NCBI GenBank assembly: GCA_027422505.1
Contig: JAPQWV010001597.1
Span: 1 to 64,000, forward strand
Source: Craterostigma plantagineum
Lineage: Eukaryota > Streptophyta > Magnoliopsida > Lamiales > Linderniaceae
Length of the DNA stretch: 64,000 bases
Direction: 5' to 3'
Shown here: piece by piece, positions 11,242-23,541 of the stretch
How positions within the stretch are numbered: position 1 is the first letter of the stretch
Layout of the letters: the number at the start of each line of letters is the position of its first letter
Made by a program: the position numbers and the translations under genes
The notes under the pieces: model-generated
The model's input: the letters and a program-made list of their open reading frames with translations, nothing else
Told to the model about the DNA's origin: nothing
Database searches by the model: none

Positions 11242-11755
11242 TTGAAAGCTCAGCGACTCGTAAACACGGGTTGTGAATCGTTCTTAGTTTTTGCGGTGAA
11301 AGCCGAGGAATCTTCCCAGCCAAAGCTTGAGGAGGTTCCGATCGTGAATGAATATCCTGATGCATTTACTCAAGATCTCCCGGGATTACCTCTGGATCGG
11401 GAAACCGAATTTGTTATCGATCTTATACTTGGAGCTGCCCCGATCTCTAAATCTCCGTATCGGGTAGCACCAAACGAGTTAGGGAATTGAAGGAGCAATT
11501 GAAAGACTTGTTGCAGAAGGGTTTTATTCAACCCAGTTTCTCACCATGGGGAGCCCCGGTGCTATTCGAGCAGAACAAGATAGAGATATCCCGTAAGAGT
11601 TCGTATTGCAAGAAGACGGGAGCTTACAGTTCAGAGGCAGCTTATATGTGCCGGAGGATGAAGAAATCAGTTGAACTTTAATGAAAGAGGCACATAAAAC
11701 AATCTACTCGGTACATCCCGATACAACGCAAATATACCGAGATTTATCTTTTCTT
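11242..11755 (+). pseudogene. gypsy RT N-terminus fused by deletion to integrase zinc finger
   Basis: 11330-11490 reads VNEYPDAFTQDLPGLPLDRE and [12 protein letters not shown]. 11487-11560 reads [17 protein letters not shown], the start of the gypsy RT. From about 11600 a different frame reads [20 protein letters not shown] and, at 11680-11750, KEAHKTIYSVHPDTTQIYRDL. This is the His-His part of the integrase zinc finger, normally several hundred residues downstream. An internal deletion near 11565-11600 therefore removed most of RT, all of RNase H and the linker. The break at 11755 is the copia junction. Confidence 0.75.
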
Positions 11756-12301
11756 GATGTAGTCTCCTAAGGTGCTTGGGGATTTAATCTCTACGGGATA
11801 CCTTAGGTGAGTACAAGCATGTACAGCGCCATAAGCTTTTTTTATGGCTGGATCTTGTTTCCTACGAGTCTTGCTAGTGGCATTTGTATCAGAATGATTA
11901 ATTTTTGACGTAGAGCCTATTTCGAAGTTGTTGCTTCTAAAGGTGATCGGCTGAAGTGAACAAGTAGATGCAATTATCTTAAACGTGGAAATAGTTTCTT
12001 TTATTTTTACGAGTGTCTTTTATTGTAACAGAAGGAGTAACATGCGGAGAAACATTAAATCTAGTGGCTCTTCTTTATCTTAGTGCTAGACACTCTCCCT
12101 TTGTTTTTAGTGCTGACGCTACGCTCCCTGTAGACGTAGGTAATGGACATTTAGCCAAAGCACTTTTAACGGAATTATTTTTACGGTTTTTATCTTTCAA
12201 AGGCGATTTTTCAATTTTCACGCTTTTGTAATAGCGTGAGAGGTAGCTTGGGAGGACAAGGAAGCATTGAGATTTTCCATCTCCTTAAGGAATTTTTCTT
12301 T

Positions 12302-12991
12302 TCAGGTTCGAAATTCTCTCGTTCTCCATCTAGCTTTGCATGTGACTCCTCTATCGGTTTTTATGATAGGGGGTTTGTAGAGAGAACTTTTATAATTAAC
12401 GGCTTTAACTTCCTCGTGGTGTGTTTGAGAGTTAGGAGGTAGAACTTGAACTAAATTGCAGACATGTGTTAGAGTTTCTTTCCTATTTATGTCCCTTTCA
12501 TTTAGTTCTTTGTAGTCAAAGGGGATTTCTGGACCATGTGGGCATCGTCTAATGGATGAATCGAAAGTATTTTCATACGATGATTCAGCAAAATTTCTAA
12601 GAGAGGTTAGTCCTAAGCCCATGTGTTTAACATCGTATATTTCTTTCTTTTGTAAAACACGCGGGTTAGTGAAACCTAAGCCATCCTTTGGATTATAGAA
12701 ATCTACATCCTTTGGCTGATTTAGAAATATTGTTTGGTCGGATTGTCCCCTACGCATAACTATATTGTCTAATTTCTTTACTTTGGCATATAGTTTCTTG
12801 CGTTCCTCACCTAGGAGAGCATAATTATTTTCCACCATTAGTTTAGCGGCTTGACAGGCGTCTAAATCCTTATTAAGCTCACTAATCTTAGCATTTGATA
12901 TTTCCAATTGAGCTTCTAAGTTAGTGATCTTAGAGGTAGCTTCGGTTATCCTACAATTAAAAATGGCTTTCTCGTTGAGATTTCTAACCAA
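12302..12991 (-). pseudogene. coiled-coil spacer of gag in element B
   Basis: A 229-codon open frame without a gag signature. The first 80 residues are strongly heptad-like (ATSKITNLEAQLEISNAKIS, then AAKLMVENNYALLGEERKKL), predicting a coiled coil. The remainder is polar and includes two tyrosine/proline-rich segments. A colinear but more broken copy lies at 20353-21200 in element C. Long coiled coils at the end of gag are reported for Sireviruses. No stop interrupts this stretch, although flanking segments are shifted. Confidence 0.6.
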
Positions 12992-13019
12992 GCAATGTAG
13001 TTATTTGCTAGCTTATCCT

Positions 13020-14521
13020 CTAATTCCTTATCGTTTCGCTCTGTTGTCCTAGTTGAGGTTGACTAGTCTCTCTAGAATGGAGGCTCTTAGTAAGTTCATC
13101 TATTTTTGCACTAGAGCTCCTAAGTTCTAATGCGAGACTATTTATCTTCTCCTGCGATCTCGCAAGTTTATCCTCTACTTCTTTAATACTTTTCTGCTCA
13201 CGTTTCATGTTAGCATATTGTTTTTTATATGAATCTAACATGGTCAATAATGTGGAAGAAGTGACTACCTCTTGTGACGAAGTGGATGCGTTGTCGTCGT
13301 CCGTACGATTGGATGTTCCGGCGTCTGATTCATTGTCGAGACGGGCCATGAGAGTTAAATTCTCTTCTTCAGAACTCGACATGTCCTCGAGCCATTGGTC
13401 CTGTTCGACCATGAGAGCTACTCCACCTTCCTTCTGTTTCGTCAATTGGAGCTTCCTGGAGTAGTAGTTGGCATCTCTCTTCTTCGGAAGAGTGCACTCT
13501 CTGGCGAAGTGACCTGGCTTTCCACAGTTGAAGCATTTGTTAGCCTCCTTAGGATTCTTGACATCGGAGCTCTCTGGTGCACGTTCTTTGTTTTTAGAGC
13601 TTGTAGTTCGAAGTCGGTTGGCTGAGGTTGAAGACTTCTTCTTGAAGTACTTCTTGCTCATCATTTGTCCTATGAGAGCTAACTGCTTTCCTAGTGCTTT
13701 CAGATTTGGCTCAACGTCGGAGTCCGACTCTTCTTCCGACTCTGAAGGTGACGGAGGTCTAACGGTCTTTTCCTTTCTTGATATTGAGCTCCTCTTCTCC
13801 GAGACTAAGGCAATAGTGTCTTCGTTTTGTTTGTCTTTCTACTCCTTGAGAATCTCGCTAATATCATCCTCATGCTGTGCGAGATTACCAAACACGGCAT
13901 GGACATCCAACTCTAAATCTTTATTTTGTCGAATCTGAGTGGATATTTTCTTCCATTCCGCGGCAGAGAAGACAGAAATCTGATGTTTCTCTCCATGTTG
14001 GTCTTCGTGATCTCTATCTTCCTCATCTCGCTGAGAAGAGTGAGGTATCATTGGTAGATCTCGTATAGACTCTCCTAAGGCTTTGCTTTGAAGGAGTCGT
14101 AAGCGGTGAGATGTTCGCCTTTTTGGCCTTTATGCCAACTCCGTCCTCTGCATCATCCTATGCAGTTCATCCACATTCCTTTAGCCGATGAAAGGCTATC
14201 AATCCGTCCGTATATGTCGTTGGGGATGCCCTACATGAGGGTGTTCATGGCTAGTAGATCAGCCTTAGCTCGAGCCCTCTCCTCGATTGTGTACTCCCTA
14301 GGCTCCTTCAGTCGCCTAGATGCGGGAATTCGAGGAGTTGCCGTTTCGTCACCAGGGACATGTACCCATAACTGTGCGGGTCCCTCTTCTAGTGACTTCA
14401 GTAAATTCTCGGCTTGATCTTTTAGAGCGATGAAATTGAGGAAGCAGTGCCTCCACACGGTATATTCGCCTCGTTGCAAAATCGGTGGACGGTTGTCATT
14501 CCCGAGCGAGTATGCATCCAT
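13020..14521 (-). pseudogene. copia gag (element B)
   Basis: The start MDAYSLGNDNRPPILQRGEY (14521) opens the UBN2-type gag domain. A CAG-to-TAG change after TLM (about 14231-14233) ends the first frame. The middle (14051-13839) is frameshifted. The last frame (13664-13020) has an intact CCHC knuckle, CFNCGKPGHFAREC (about 13549-13508), followed by acidic and serine-rich sequence and a coiled-coil start. Gag forms the particle that packages the element RNA. Element C has a homologous copy at 21230-22462. Confidence 0.85.
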
Positions 14522-15456
14522 TTTGTTTTGTAGTTGAGTTGTTGAAGGATCTTCGTTAAGTGTTTTGAATGTTTGAAGATGATGTAATGTGCTTCACAAG
14601 TGACAAAATTCGTTAGTAGCGTATTCGAAAATAGATCGAGAATTATTTTCGATTCAATCTTTAAAGTTGATCAAAATAATTTCGTCGAAATAGAAATATA
14701 GTGTGTACTGTTTACGTGCGGGATAGTTTGTCAGTGAAATATTTTTCCGAGCGAAATAAATTGCCTAAAATCTTTCGGTCGAGAAAAATTTCCGGATCGT
14801 GAATTTATTTCGATCGTAAAGAAACAATACGTTAGTAAGTTTTCTCGACAAGTCAAAATAAATCGGTTGACGATAAAGAGTTTTTACTCGTGCAAAGTCA
14901 AAATTGGTCTCCCTCGAAAAAGATTTTCGCTAAATAATGCTCGAGAAATGTTTCTAACTAAAATCATTTCTCGTGTTGACGATTTTGCACCGACTTCGTA
15001 TCTGACCGAGAAAAATTATCGCGCCAAGTGTTTCGATCGAGAAATTAATCCGATCGCAAAACCTAGCGAGAAAAATTAGAAATTAGACACTAAACTTTCA
15101 GGTAATTGCTCGCAATCGATTACTAACTACGCACGAAACACGCAATTAAACACGTTATGAAGCACAATATGTCAAATTTGATCAAAATCAGAACGTGTTC
15201 TTCATGTTCTTACGCAAACAGTAACCCACAAAATTGATTTAATCCAAACACGAAGTTCAAACAGCTACGGATTTGATCGCAATCAACATTTGACACTTAA
15301 GCGAGCACAGGAACATCAAATTCAAGTCAATTAGACACAGAATTATGCTATTGGATCGAAAATAGATTTCGCGCCAAACTGTTCTTCGATGAACAGTTAA
15401 CAGAATTAAATTTTCAATCCAAATCTAACAATTTTTGATCCAAAACAGAACGATCT
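14522..15456 (-). other. 5' untranslated tract of element B
   Basis: About 935 bases between primer binding site and gag with no reading frame of note. It is rich in CGATCG palindromes (14809, 15032, 15050) and their one-base variants, the same words seen in the 3' tract of element A. It matches 22463-23527 of element C. Confidence 0.7.
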
Positions 15457-15468
15457 GCTCTGATACCA
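15457..15468 (-). promoter_or_regulatory. primer binding site, initiator-Met tRNA type (element B)
   Basis: On the minus strand TGGTATCAGAGC lies two bases inside the LTR end. This complements the 3' end of plant initiator methionine tRNA, the usual primer of Ty1/copia elements. Confidence 0.9.
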
Positions 15469-15470
15469 AT

Positions 15471-15814
15471 TGTTAGGTCCTACGATTAACAACTCTAAGA
15501 TCGTAGGCAATAATGTAATTCGACGATAATGATAATCAATAAGATTTGATCGAAAAACTCATTTGAAGAACGAGAGAGAGGATTAGATTAGAGTGAGAAA
15601 GTTACTATTGTTTCTCTCTCTAGAAATTGAATTGCAAGCCTTTCAGATCAATCTTCAAAACTTTCTCTATTCGGCTCAATTGATTTACATGTATTTATAC
15701 CAAACAAACTTGGTATAAATATCAAACTAGTTCTAATCTAAGGACTACTATACAAAACGCCCTAATTACAAGGACAACTAATAATATCAAGCACAATTAA
15801 ATGCATACTCTACA
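15471..15814 (-). repeat. LTR of element B (344 bp)
   Basis: On the minus strand it starts TGTAGAGTATGC and ends CCTACGATTGT-type U5 with terminal CCTAACA, i.e. TG...CA. It serves as the 5' LTR of element B. Immediately upstream (15815 on) lies the 3' non-coding tract of element C without a polypurine tract, so the two elements abut at this LTR. Confidence 0.85.
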
Positions 15815-16920
15815 GTTCGATTTTCGCTCGACAATTCCGATCGAAAATCTTTTTGGTTCCTGTTTAATTTTCGCTTTAACAATATGAAGGCAAAAATTAC
15901 ATTTGGTCCCAAATTAATTTGCGCTCGAGAAACTGCGATTGAAATTGCAAATTCGCCCGTATTTCTCGATAGTAAGTTTACCTTAATATTTCAGATTGAT
16001 CCTAAATTTTAAAAATAAATCACAGAATTACTCCTTCTAATTATAAACGAAAATGCAATTAACTCCTTGTATTTCCGAAGATGTGACATCCGGCTCCAAA
16101 ATTGATCTTCGATAATTTGCATTACTTAGAGCAAAATATCCAGAATATTAGAGTTAATCAAGAAGTAATTGATCTACTAAGGTTCCCCTGTATTGTTTTA
16201 TCAATGTCTTGAGCTCACGATCGTGAAATTTTGTGAGGTCCTCCTTATTTAAGCATTGACCAAAGCAATTCTAGAATGAAATTTTCTGAACACTTAAAGA
16301 AAAGAACATAAAAAAATATTTGGAGCTCAAAACATGGAATCATTGTAAATGCTCCCCCTCAAATAGTGCACATGTATCAATTTATCACGTAATTAAGCAA
16401 ATCAATACAAGTAACAATCATTATTATACGCACTTTAGGCAATTTCACTTATATACATGGTCCCCAAATCATGTATTCAAAATGTTGCGGGAGGGTATGA
16501 GCACAAACAAGTAAAGTCGCACTTTAATCAACTCCGTACCAATGCAAGTTAAACATGCATTCAAAATGTGCGAATATATAATTTAATTTTTAATTTGTTT
16601 ATTTATTTTATTTTTTTTCTATTATTATTATTATTATTTTTAATTGTATATTTTAATAGTACTATTAATATGGAGTCAGATTATTTTGCTACGATCATCG
16701 TCATGCCTAAAATTTCACAAGACATTTGAAAGGATCACATACCGTCGAGTCATGTCGTCAAACTTAAAGAGTCATAAGTTCATAGAATGATCCATTTCGA
16801 CAACTGTTACTGGGTTCACTCTAGCACTCAATTATTTTTGCCCTGGAATGATTATATTTATATTATCCAAGTCAACACAAGCAATCTTAAGTCAATTTAC
16901 CTGTGATCAAGGCGAATTTA
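15815..16920 (-). other. 3' non-coding tract of element C
   Basis: It is colinear with 4960-7100 of element A in reverse orientation, including the polypurine tract-like word at 16350-16363 and the AT-rich simple repeats at 16605-16650. It ends at LTR B without a terminal polypurine tract. I see no coding sequence. Confidence 0.7.
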
Positions 16921-16921
16921 A

Positions 16922-17572
16922 TCAGTTCACTTTTGCGAGAGACTGTGAAGGTTTTATTTTGCTCTGACTAAGAAGGGAAAGATAGTTTTGGATTTGGGGA
17001 CCATCTTCGAGCTGCCTGACTTGAAATCCTAGGAAGAATTGCATCTCTCCCATGTGGATCATTTCGAACTTACTCTTCATGAGATCTTCAAACTTCCTGC
17101 AAAGCCTTGGATTTGTTGAATCGAAAATGATGTAGTCGACGTAGACTTGGACGACCATCAAATCCTTGTCTTGCCATTTGATGAAGAGCGTCGTATAGAT
17201 TGTTCCTCGATATATCCAGATTTTACGAGGAAGTCACTCAAGACATCGTACCAAGCACGCGGGGCTGTGTTCGGGATGTTCTTGATGAACGAAGCCGTCT
17301 GGCTGAGCGACATAGACTTCTTATTTAAGTACGCCGTTGAGGAAAGCGGTTTTAACGTCCATTTGATAAGCCTTGCAGTCCTTGTGAGCCGCATAAGCCA
17401 ATAAGAGACGAATGGCTTCAATCCGGACAACAGGAGCATATGTTTCGTCGTAGACAATACCTTCCTGTTGGTTGTATCCATTTGCAACTAATCGTGCCTT
17501 GTTCCTAATCACCTCGCCATCTTCATTCTTTTGTTCCTTAATACCCGTTTGTTCCGATGATAGTTTTCCCAT
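16922..17572 (-). pseudogene. copia reverse transcriptase, truncated (element C)
   Basis: The frame 17572-17321 reads [20 protein letters not shown] and [20 protein letters not shown], then [16 protein letters not shown] with the first catalytic Asp. The frame 17161-16922 reads VQVYVDYIIFDSTN, where the YVDD box has become YVDY, and HMGEMQFFLGFQVRQLEDG. It then breaks off into sequence matching the 3' tract of element A. The Asp-to-Tyr change and the truncation both inactivate it. Confidence 0.85.
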
Positions 17573-18149
17573 GCGGGCGGGGTACTAATTTCCACACTTG
17601 AAGACGTTCGTAGTGGTTAATTTCCTCTTGCATTGCAATTATCCAATCCGGGTCTTGTAGTGCGTTTGCTACCTTAGTAGGTTCGTTTTGGCTTAAGAAG
17701 GAGCTGAAAATACTGTGTTGATGCCTTGTCCTTACTCCGCTTGAAAGATCGCCAATTATCTGATCAACAGGGTGGGCTCTAGTCCACTTGCGCTCATGTG
17801 GCAAGGCTGAAGAAGATGCATCCGCCATTTGTGGGTCTAGATTTCCAATGATCTTCGATTGTTCATTTGTGTGAGGAAGTTCCAAATCAGCATTTGGAGG
17901 GAGCGACTCTGATGATTCTTCCTCAACACTCATGATAGGTTCTTCATTATTCTGTGGCAAATCTGAATCGGGTGAGGTAGGGACAATTGAAGAACTTGGT
18001 ACATCGGCCTCGTCGGGTGTATGGTTGACGTTAACTGGCGGATGTAATGGCTCAAAGAGGGAATCCAAGTCTTCTAACACAAGTCTCAGAGCTTCGTCTG
18101 GCGGTGATTGCTGATTTGTTGCCATCTTCTGTTGGTTTTGTGCCAACAC
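17538..18149 (-). pseudogene. integrase-RT spacer and RT N-terminus (element C)
   Basis: A 203-codon open frame. The first 100 residues are acidic and proline-rich with no domain (DEALRLVLEDLDSLFEPLHP). The last 70 contain the conserved entry to the copia RT (EPTKVANALQDPDWIIAMQE, then [17 protein letters not shown]). It overlaps the next RT frame by a frameshift near 17545. Confidence 0.75.
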
Positions 18150-18174
18150 ACCAGTGAATACGGGTTCTGAGGTG

Positions 18175-18792
18175 TTATTTCAGAAGCCAACGGGTTGAGC
18201 ACGGGTCCTGAATTGATGTGAGAAGCCATTTCTGCCACTTCATGGAAAGTGACATTATAGCTTTCCTTAATTGTTCGGTTGGACTTGATGTATACTCGGT
18301 ACGCTTTTGATGTTGTAGAATACCCGACGAAAGTTGCCTCGATGCTTTAGGGTCGAACTTAGCACGGTGCTCTCTGTCGTTCGCCACAAAGCACTTGCAC
18401 CCGAAGACTTTAAGAAATGAGATGTTGGGCACTCTGTTATTCACAATCTCGTACGGAGTCTTTTTGAACCGTTTGTGAACCACCGTCCTGTTTGGGTAAA
18501 ACAGGCGGTATTAACTACTTCAGCCCTAAGAATGTGTGGAAGTCCGGAATGGATCAGCATTGTACGAGCGGCTTTCACTAGGGTTTTATTTTTCCTTTCA
18601 ACGACCCATTTTGTTGAGGCGTTTTTGCGGCTGAGAATTGTTGACTAATTCCAAGCTTCTAATAAAACTCACTGAGATGTTTATTCTTGAACTCAGTGCC
18701 GTTGTCTGTTCGAATAACTTGAATAGTCTGTTGCAGCAGATTTGAGTAGTGTTCATAAAGTTGATAATCAAGTCCCCTGTCTCATCTTTGGT
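18175..18792 (-). pseudogene. copia integrase, C-terminal half (element C)
   Basis: Broken frames include a catalytic-Asp segment equivalent to VIRTDNGTEFKNK (about 18725-18685), the Glu helix region (18610-18560) and the open frame 18483-18175. That frame reads HKRFKKTPYEIVNNRVPNIS and FGCKCFVANDREHRAKFDPK. Stops and shifts separate the pieces. Confidence 0.75.
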
Positions 18793-19347
18793 TCAGAGGA
18801 AAATTGTCCAACTGTAGCGACAGAAATCATCGACGATCACTAGCACATACTTGCGTCCATTGATACTTTGTGTTTGCATTGGCCCACAAAGGTCCATATG
18901 GATTAGTTCCAATTGTCGAGAAGTAGACGCAACTATCTTGACATGATGAGACGCTCGCTTCATCTTTCCTAATTGGCATGCCGAACATTGATGCTCCTTT
19001 TGTAGTAGTATAGCTGGAAGACCGTGAACCAACTTTTCCGTAGAAAGGCGTTGGAGAGCTTTCATATTCAGATGAGACAGTCGTTGATGCCATAAGTTGT
19101 TCCTCTGTAAATCAATCTGAGAGATGAGACATACAGCTGTCGAGGACCGCACAGACGTTAGGTTGATCGTGTAAAGATTGGATTTCCGAAGTCCATAGAG
19201 GAGTTCTGTGTCCTGATTGTCCAAAATGCTGCACCGGTCAGCGTGAAAGACCACTTGACATCCCTTATAATAGAATTGGCATATGCTGAACAAGTTATGG
19301 CGGAGGCCTTCAACATAAGAGACATCTTTTATTGTCAGATTGTCCAA
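18793..19347 (-). pseudogene. copia GAG-pre-integrase and integrase N-half (element C)
   Basis: A 184-codon open frame, better preserved than in element A: LWHQRLSHLNMKALQRLS, then CSACQLGKMKRASH (His-His/Cys-Cys zinc finger), then HMDLCGPM and VIVDDFCRYSWTI with the first catalytic Asp of the integrase core. Integrase inserts the element DNA into the chromosome. Confidence 0.85.
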
Positions 19348-19495
19348 AATAATGTCCCCACATCCAGGAATGGGAGCTGATCATTATTTCCGAATCTGAC
19401 TTTACCGTGGTCGGTCTTTGTATGTGCTCAGCAGCTCTTGTTTTCCAGTCATGTGTGTGGAGCAACCAGAGTCGAGATACCACACATGATGGATC
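19348..19495 (-). pseudogene. copia protease (element C)
   Basis: On the minus strand at about 19485-19437 the frame reads YLDSGCSTHMTG, the catalytic site of the Ty1/copia protease. It continues to the ILDNLTIKDV segment at 19347. Confidence 0.75.
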
Positions 19496-20131
19496 TGCAA
19501 AAACAAGTTAGAGAGCTTTAGGTACCTATTTAAGCATGGATCGTTTCAGATTAGCAGATTTAATAGGTTCAGATATGATTCCTAAATTATTACTTGAGGG
19601 AGTTCTAATGACCCATATCACTTTCGTAGAAGTCGTTTTGGGTGTTGCCTCTTTAGGTGACATGGCCTTTTTTGGCTTTTGTCGTCATAGGCGGAGATTT
19701 AGGAACCCATTTGGTTGAGCCTTGCAGGGAAGGTTAATTTCAACACGTACAAATGCTTTGGTAGGCTTGTGTGAGGAAAATATCTTTTCTTTTGATAATC
19801 TCCTAAGGTGCTTGGGGGACTCGATCTTTACAGGATACCTTAGGTGAGTACAAGCATGTACGACGCCATAAGCTTTCATTATGGCTGGATCTTGTTTCCT
19901 ACGAGTCTTCCTAGTGGCATTTGTTTCAGAATGATTAATTTTAACTTTAGATGTATAGCCTATTTCGAAATTAGTGCTTCTAAAAATGGTAGCTTGTAGA
20001 GTACATGTAGAGGCAATTATTTGAAGCGGGGAAATGGCTCTTTTATTTCTACGAGTGTCATTTATTCGTACAGAAGGAGTAGCATTCTTAAGCATACTCA
20101 AATCTACTTGCTCCTTCTTAAGACTAGACAC
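19496..20131 (-). pseudogene. gag-pol spacer (element C)
   Basis: The frame 20131-19685 (148 codons) is basic and serine/threonine-rich, with TRKTRRKQDPAIMKAYG in the middle. It matches 11757-12050 (element B) and 1-260 (element A). No domain recognised. Confidence 0.6.
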
Positions 20132-21229
20132 TATCGCCTTCGATTCTAGTGCTTGTCCTACGCTCCCTGTAGACGTAGGTAAAGTAACTTTAGTCTTAGC
20201 ACTTTTAACAGAATTATTAATGCACTTTTTATCTTTGGAAGGTGATTTGGGAGGATGAGGAAGCCTTGAGATTCTCCATCTCTTTTAAGAACTTTTTCTT
20301 TTCAGCTTCGAATTTTCTCTTTCTTTTCTAATTTTGCTTGGGATTCCTCTATCTACTTTATTACATGAGGTTTGTAGAGAGAATTTTTATAATGAGCGTC
20401 TTTGGCTTCCTCGAGGACTGTTTGAGGGTCAGGAAGTTGAAGTAGGTCAGTGACAGGTGTTAATGACGGTTTCATATTTCTTTCTCTTTCATTTAGCGCA
20501 TTGTAGTCAAAGGGGATCTCAGGCCCATGTGAGGCTTTTCTCATAGATGAATCAAAATTATTTTGGTACGTCGATTCAGTAAATTCTCTAAGAGAGGTTA
20601 CTCCTAACCCATGTGCTTAATATCATATATTTCTTTCTTCCGTAGAACACGTGGGTTAGTGAAACCTAAGCCATCTTTTGGATTACAGAAATCTACATCC
20701 TTGGGCCGATTTAGAAATATAGTTTGTTCGGATTGTCCCCTACGCGTAACAATATCATCTAATTTCTTTATGTTAGCATATAGTTTCTTGCGTTCCTCAC
20801 CTAGGAGAGCATAATTATTTTCTACCGTCAGTATGGCTGGCTTGACAGGCATCTAGTTCTTTAATAAGCTCACTAGCCTTAGCATTTGATATTTCTAATT
20901 GAGCTTCTAAGTTAGTGATATTAGTGGTAGCTTCGGTTATCCTACAATTCAAGGTGTCTTTCTCGTTGAGATTCCTAACCAAGCAATTGTAGTTATTTGC
21001 TAGCCTATCTTCTAATTCCTTAATCTTTTCGCCATGCTGTCCTAATTGAGGTTGACTAGTCTCTTTAGAATGTAGGCTCCTAGTAAGTTCTTCTATTTTA
21101 GCACTAGAGCTCCTAACTGATTCGAGACTATTTACCCTTTCCAGAGACCTAGAAAATCCTTTACTTCCTTAATACTTTTCAGCTCACGTTTCATTTTAGC
21201 ATATTGTTTTTTATATGAATCTAACATGG
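20132..21229 (-). pseudogene. coiled-coil spacer of gag (element C, broken)
   Basis: Colinear with 12240-13200 in element B. Short frames at 20852-20604 (ENNYALLGEERKKLYANIKK) and 20544-20353 keep the sequence. Stops and one-base changes elsewhere break it. Confidence 0.6.
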
Positions 21230-22462
21230 TCAATAATGTGGAGTAGAGTCTACCTCTTGTGACGAAGTGGATGCGTCATCTTCGTCCGTCCTGTTATCCA
21301 GGCGGGCCATGAGAGCTGGATTCTCTTCTCCGGAATCGGATGTGTCTTCGAGCCAGTGGTCCAGCTCTGCCATGAGAGCTACTCCAACTTCTGCTTTGAG
21401 TGTTGGAGCTTTCTGGAGTAGTAATTTGTATCTCTCTTCTTGGGAAGAGTCTGGAAAAATGACCAGCTTCCCACAGTTGAAGCATTTGTTGGGCTCTTTG
21501 GTGTTCTTGACTTCGGAGCTCTCTGGTGCATGTTCCTTGTTTTTAGAGCTTGAGGTCCGAAGTCTGTTGGCCGAGGATGAGGACTTCTTCTTGAAATACT
21601 TCTTGCTCATCATTTGTGCGATTAATGCCAACTGCTTCCCTAGAGCCTTCATGCTTGGCTCGACGTCTGATTATGTAGCTCCTTCTGACTCAGATGAGGA
21701 TGGAGGCCTAACGATCTTCTCTTTGCGAGACTTTGTTCCACGCTTCTCTGAGACAAGAGCAACTATGTCTTCAATCCGCTTGCCCTTCTGCTCTCTTTGA
21801 GTACGCTAACGTCTTCCTCGTGGGCGAGATTATCGAAGACGGCGTGGATATCCAACTCTTCCAGATCCTTATTTGTCTAAGTTGAGTGGATAACTTTTTC
21901 AAGGCCGAGGACAGCGAGGATAGAAATCTAATATTAGTCTCCATGTTGGTTTTCGAGATTTCTGTCTTTCTCATCTCATTGAGAAGAGTGAGGTATCTTT
22001 GGTACACATCGTATAGGCTCTCCTCCAGCTTTGCTTTGAAGGAGTCATAGGCAGTGAGAATATTCACCTTTTTGGCCTTGATGCCAACTTGCGTCCTCTG
22101 CATCATCCTATGCAATTCATCCCACATTTAGCCGTTGGAAGACTGTCTATCTGTCTATAGATGTCGTTAGGGATGCCTTGCATGAGTGTGTTCATGTCTA
22201 TCAGATCAGCCTTAGCGCCGGATCTCTCGTCGATTGAATATTCCCTAGGCTCCTGCCTAGTAGCGGGAATTTGAGGAGTAACCGTGTCATCACCGGCTAC
22301 ATTTACCCAGAATTGTGTGGGCCCTTCTTCGAGTGATTTTAGCAGATTTTCGGCTTGATCTTTTAGAGCTATGAAGTTTAGGAAACGGCTTCGCCATACT
22401 GTGTATTCGCCGCGTTGCAAGATTGGTGGACGGTTGTCATTTCCTAGCGAGTAAGCATCCAT
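21230..22462 (-). pseudogene. copia gag (element C)
   Basis: It starts with the same MDAYSLGNDNRPPILQRGEY (22462). A 119-codon frame and the frame 22127-21771 (MQRTQVGIKAKKVNILTAYD, YQRYLTLLNEMRKTEI) cover the UBN2-type domain. The frame 21652-21230 holds the nucleocapsid part. The zinc knuckle begins CFNCGK, but a shift right after it destroys the His-Cys half, unlike element B. Confidence 0.85.
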
Positions 22463-23527
22463 CTCTTCTTTTTGTTGTTGAAGAAGGATCTTCGTTCGTT
22501 GTTTTGATGGGTTTGAGTGATGTTATGTGCTTTACAAAAAGCAAATTAGTTAGTAGCGTTTGATAATAAAGCAGTCCAGAATTATCTTCGAATCTATCTT
22601 TTAGATTTTCGATCGAAAATAATTCAGTCGGAATAAGATGTACGTCACTGTTCTTGTGCTAGAATGAGTGTCAGCGAGAAAATTTACGAGCGAGAAAAAT
22701 TTGTTCAAAACTTTCGATCGAGAAAAATCCTTTAATCGTGAATTGATTTCGATAGCAAGAAACAGTACTTAAAGTAAGTTCCTTGCTTAGTCAAAATATA
22801 TTCATTGACTGAAAAGTTTTTCGATCGTAAGTAATTTTCGATTGGTCAAACTTTATAAGTTTTGACCAAAAATTTTCGACGGTAAGTTTTGCGAGCGGAA
22901 AGGTCAAAATTGGTCTTCGTCGAATTAGTTTTTTCGCTAGATTTTGCTCGAGTAATTTTTTTTACTAAAAATCGTTCTTAGTGAAGACGGTTTTAGTGCT
23001 GACTTAGTGCTCTGACCGATAAAAATTTTCGCGCGGAGTTTTGCGATCGAGAAATTTCTTCGATCGAATACTTTTGCGAGAAAAATTGAATTTCAGTGAA
23101 TAAAATCAGAACCCTAATTAACACTGATTCAACCAAAGACAATGAATTAGTCTATGAAATCGCAGGTTTTTGATCGTAATCAGATGGTTGATACGCACGA
23201 ACGGACAATAAAACACATTATGAAGCAAAACATGTCAATTTTAATCAAAATCAAACTGTGTTCAAGTTCGTTCTTCGCGCAAACAGTAACGATTCAAATT
23301 TGATTAACTCTGCTAAAACGACAATCAAACTGCTACGAATCTAATCGCCAAAGATTTCTATAGCTAGAACAAACACAAAAACATCAAATTCAAATCAGAT
23401 AAGCACAGAATTAGGCAGTTCAGATCGAAAAGCATTTTCGTGCCAAAACTGTTCTTCGCGTGAACAGTTCCAGAAAATGAAATTCGATCCGAATTCTAAC
23501 CATTTCGATTCAAAACAGAACAAATCC
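22463..23527 (-). other. 5' untranslated tract of element C
   Basis: About 1.07 kb without a gene. CGATCG palindromes occur at about 22609, 22707, 22816, 23043 and 23059, among many near-matches. Confidence 0.7.
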
Positions 23528-23539
23528 GCTCTGATACCA
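23528..23539 (-). promoter_or_regulatory. primer binding site, initiator-Met tRNA type (element C)
   Basis: Minus-strand TGGTATCAGAGC, two bases inside the LTR end at 23542. Confidence 0.9.
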
Positions 23540-23541
23540 AT

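Larger units (their letters stand above)
11756..15814 (-). mobile_element. Sirevirus-like copia element B, 5' half
   Basis: Reading leftward: LTR (15814-15471), primer binding site (15468-15457), 5' untranslated tract, gag (14521-13020), coiled-coil spacer (12991-12302), then gag-pol spacer ending abruptly at 11756 against gypsy integrase. Protease and the rest of pol are absent. The junction shares the word TATCTTTTC with both partners, suggesting a microhomology end-joining deletion. Confidence 0.8.

Noticed and set aside
15457..15468. Possible tRNA gene from the TGGTATCAGAGC words (also 23528, 63752)
   Set aside because: Only the primer-complementary 12 bases are present, beside LTR ends. 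There is no cloverleaf.
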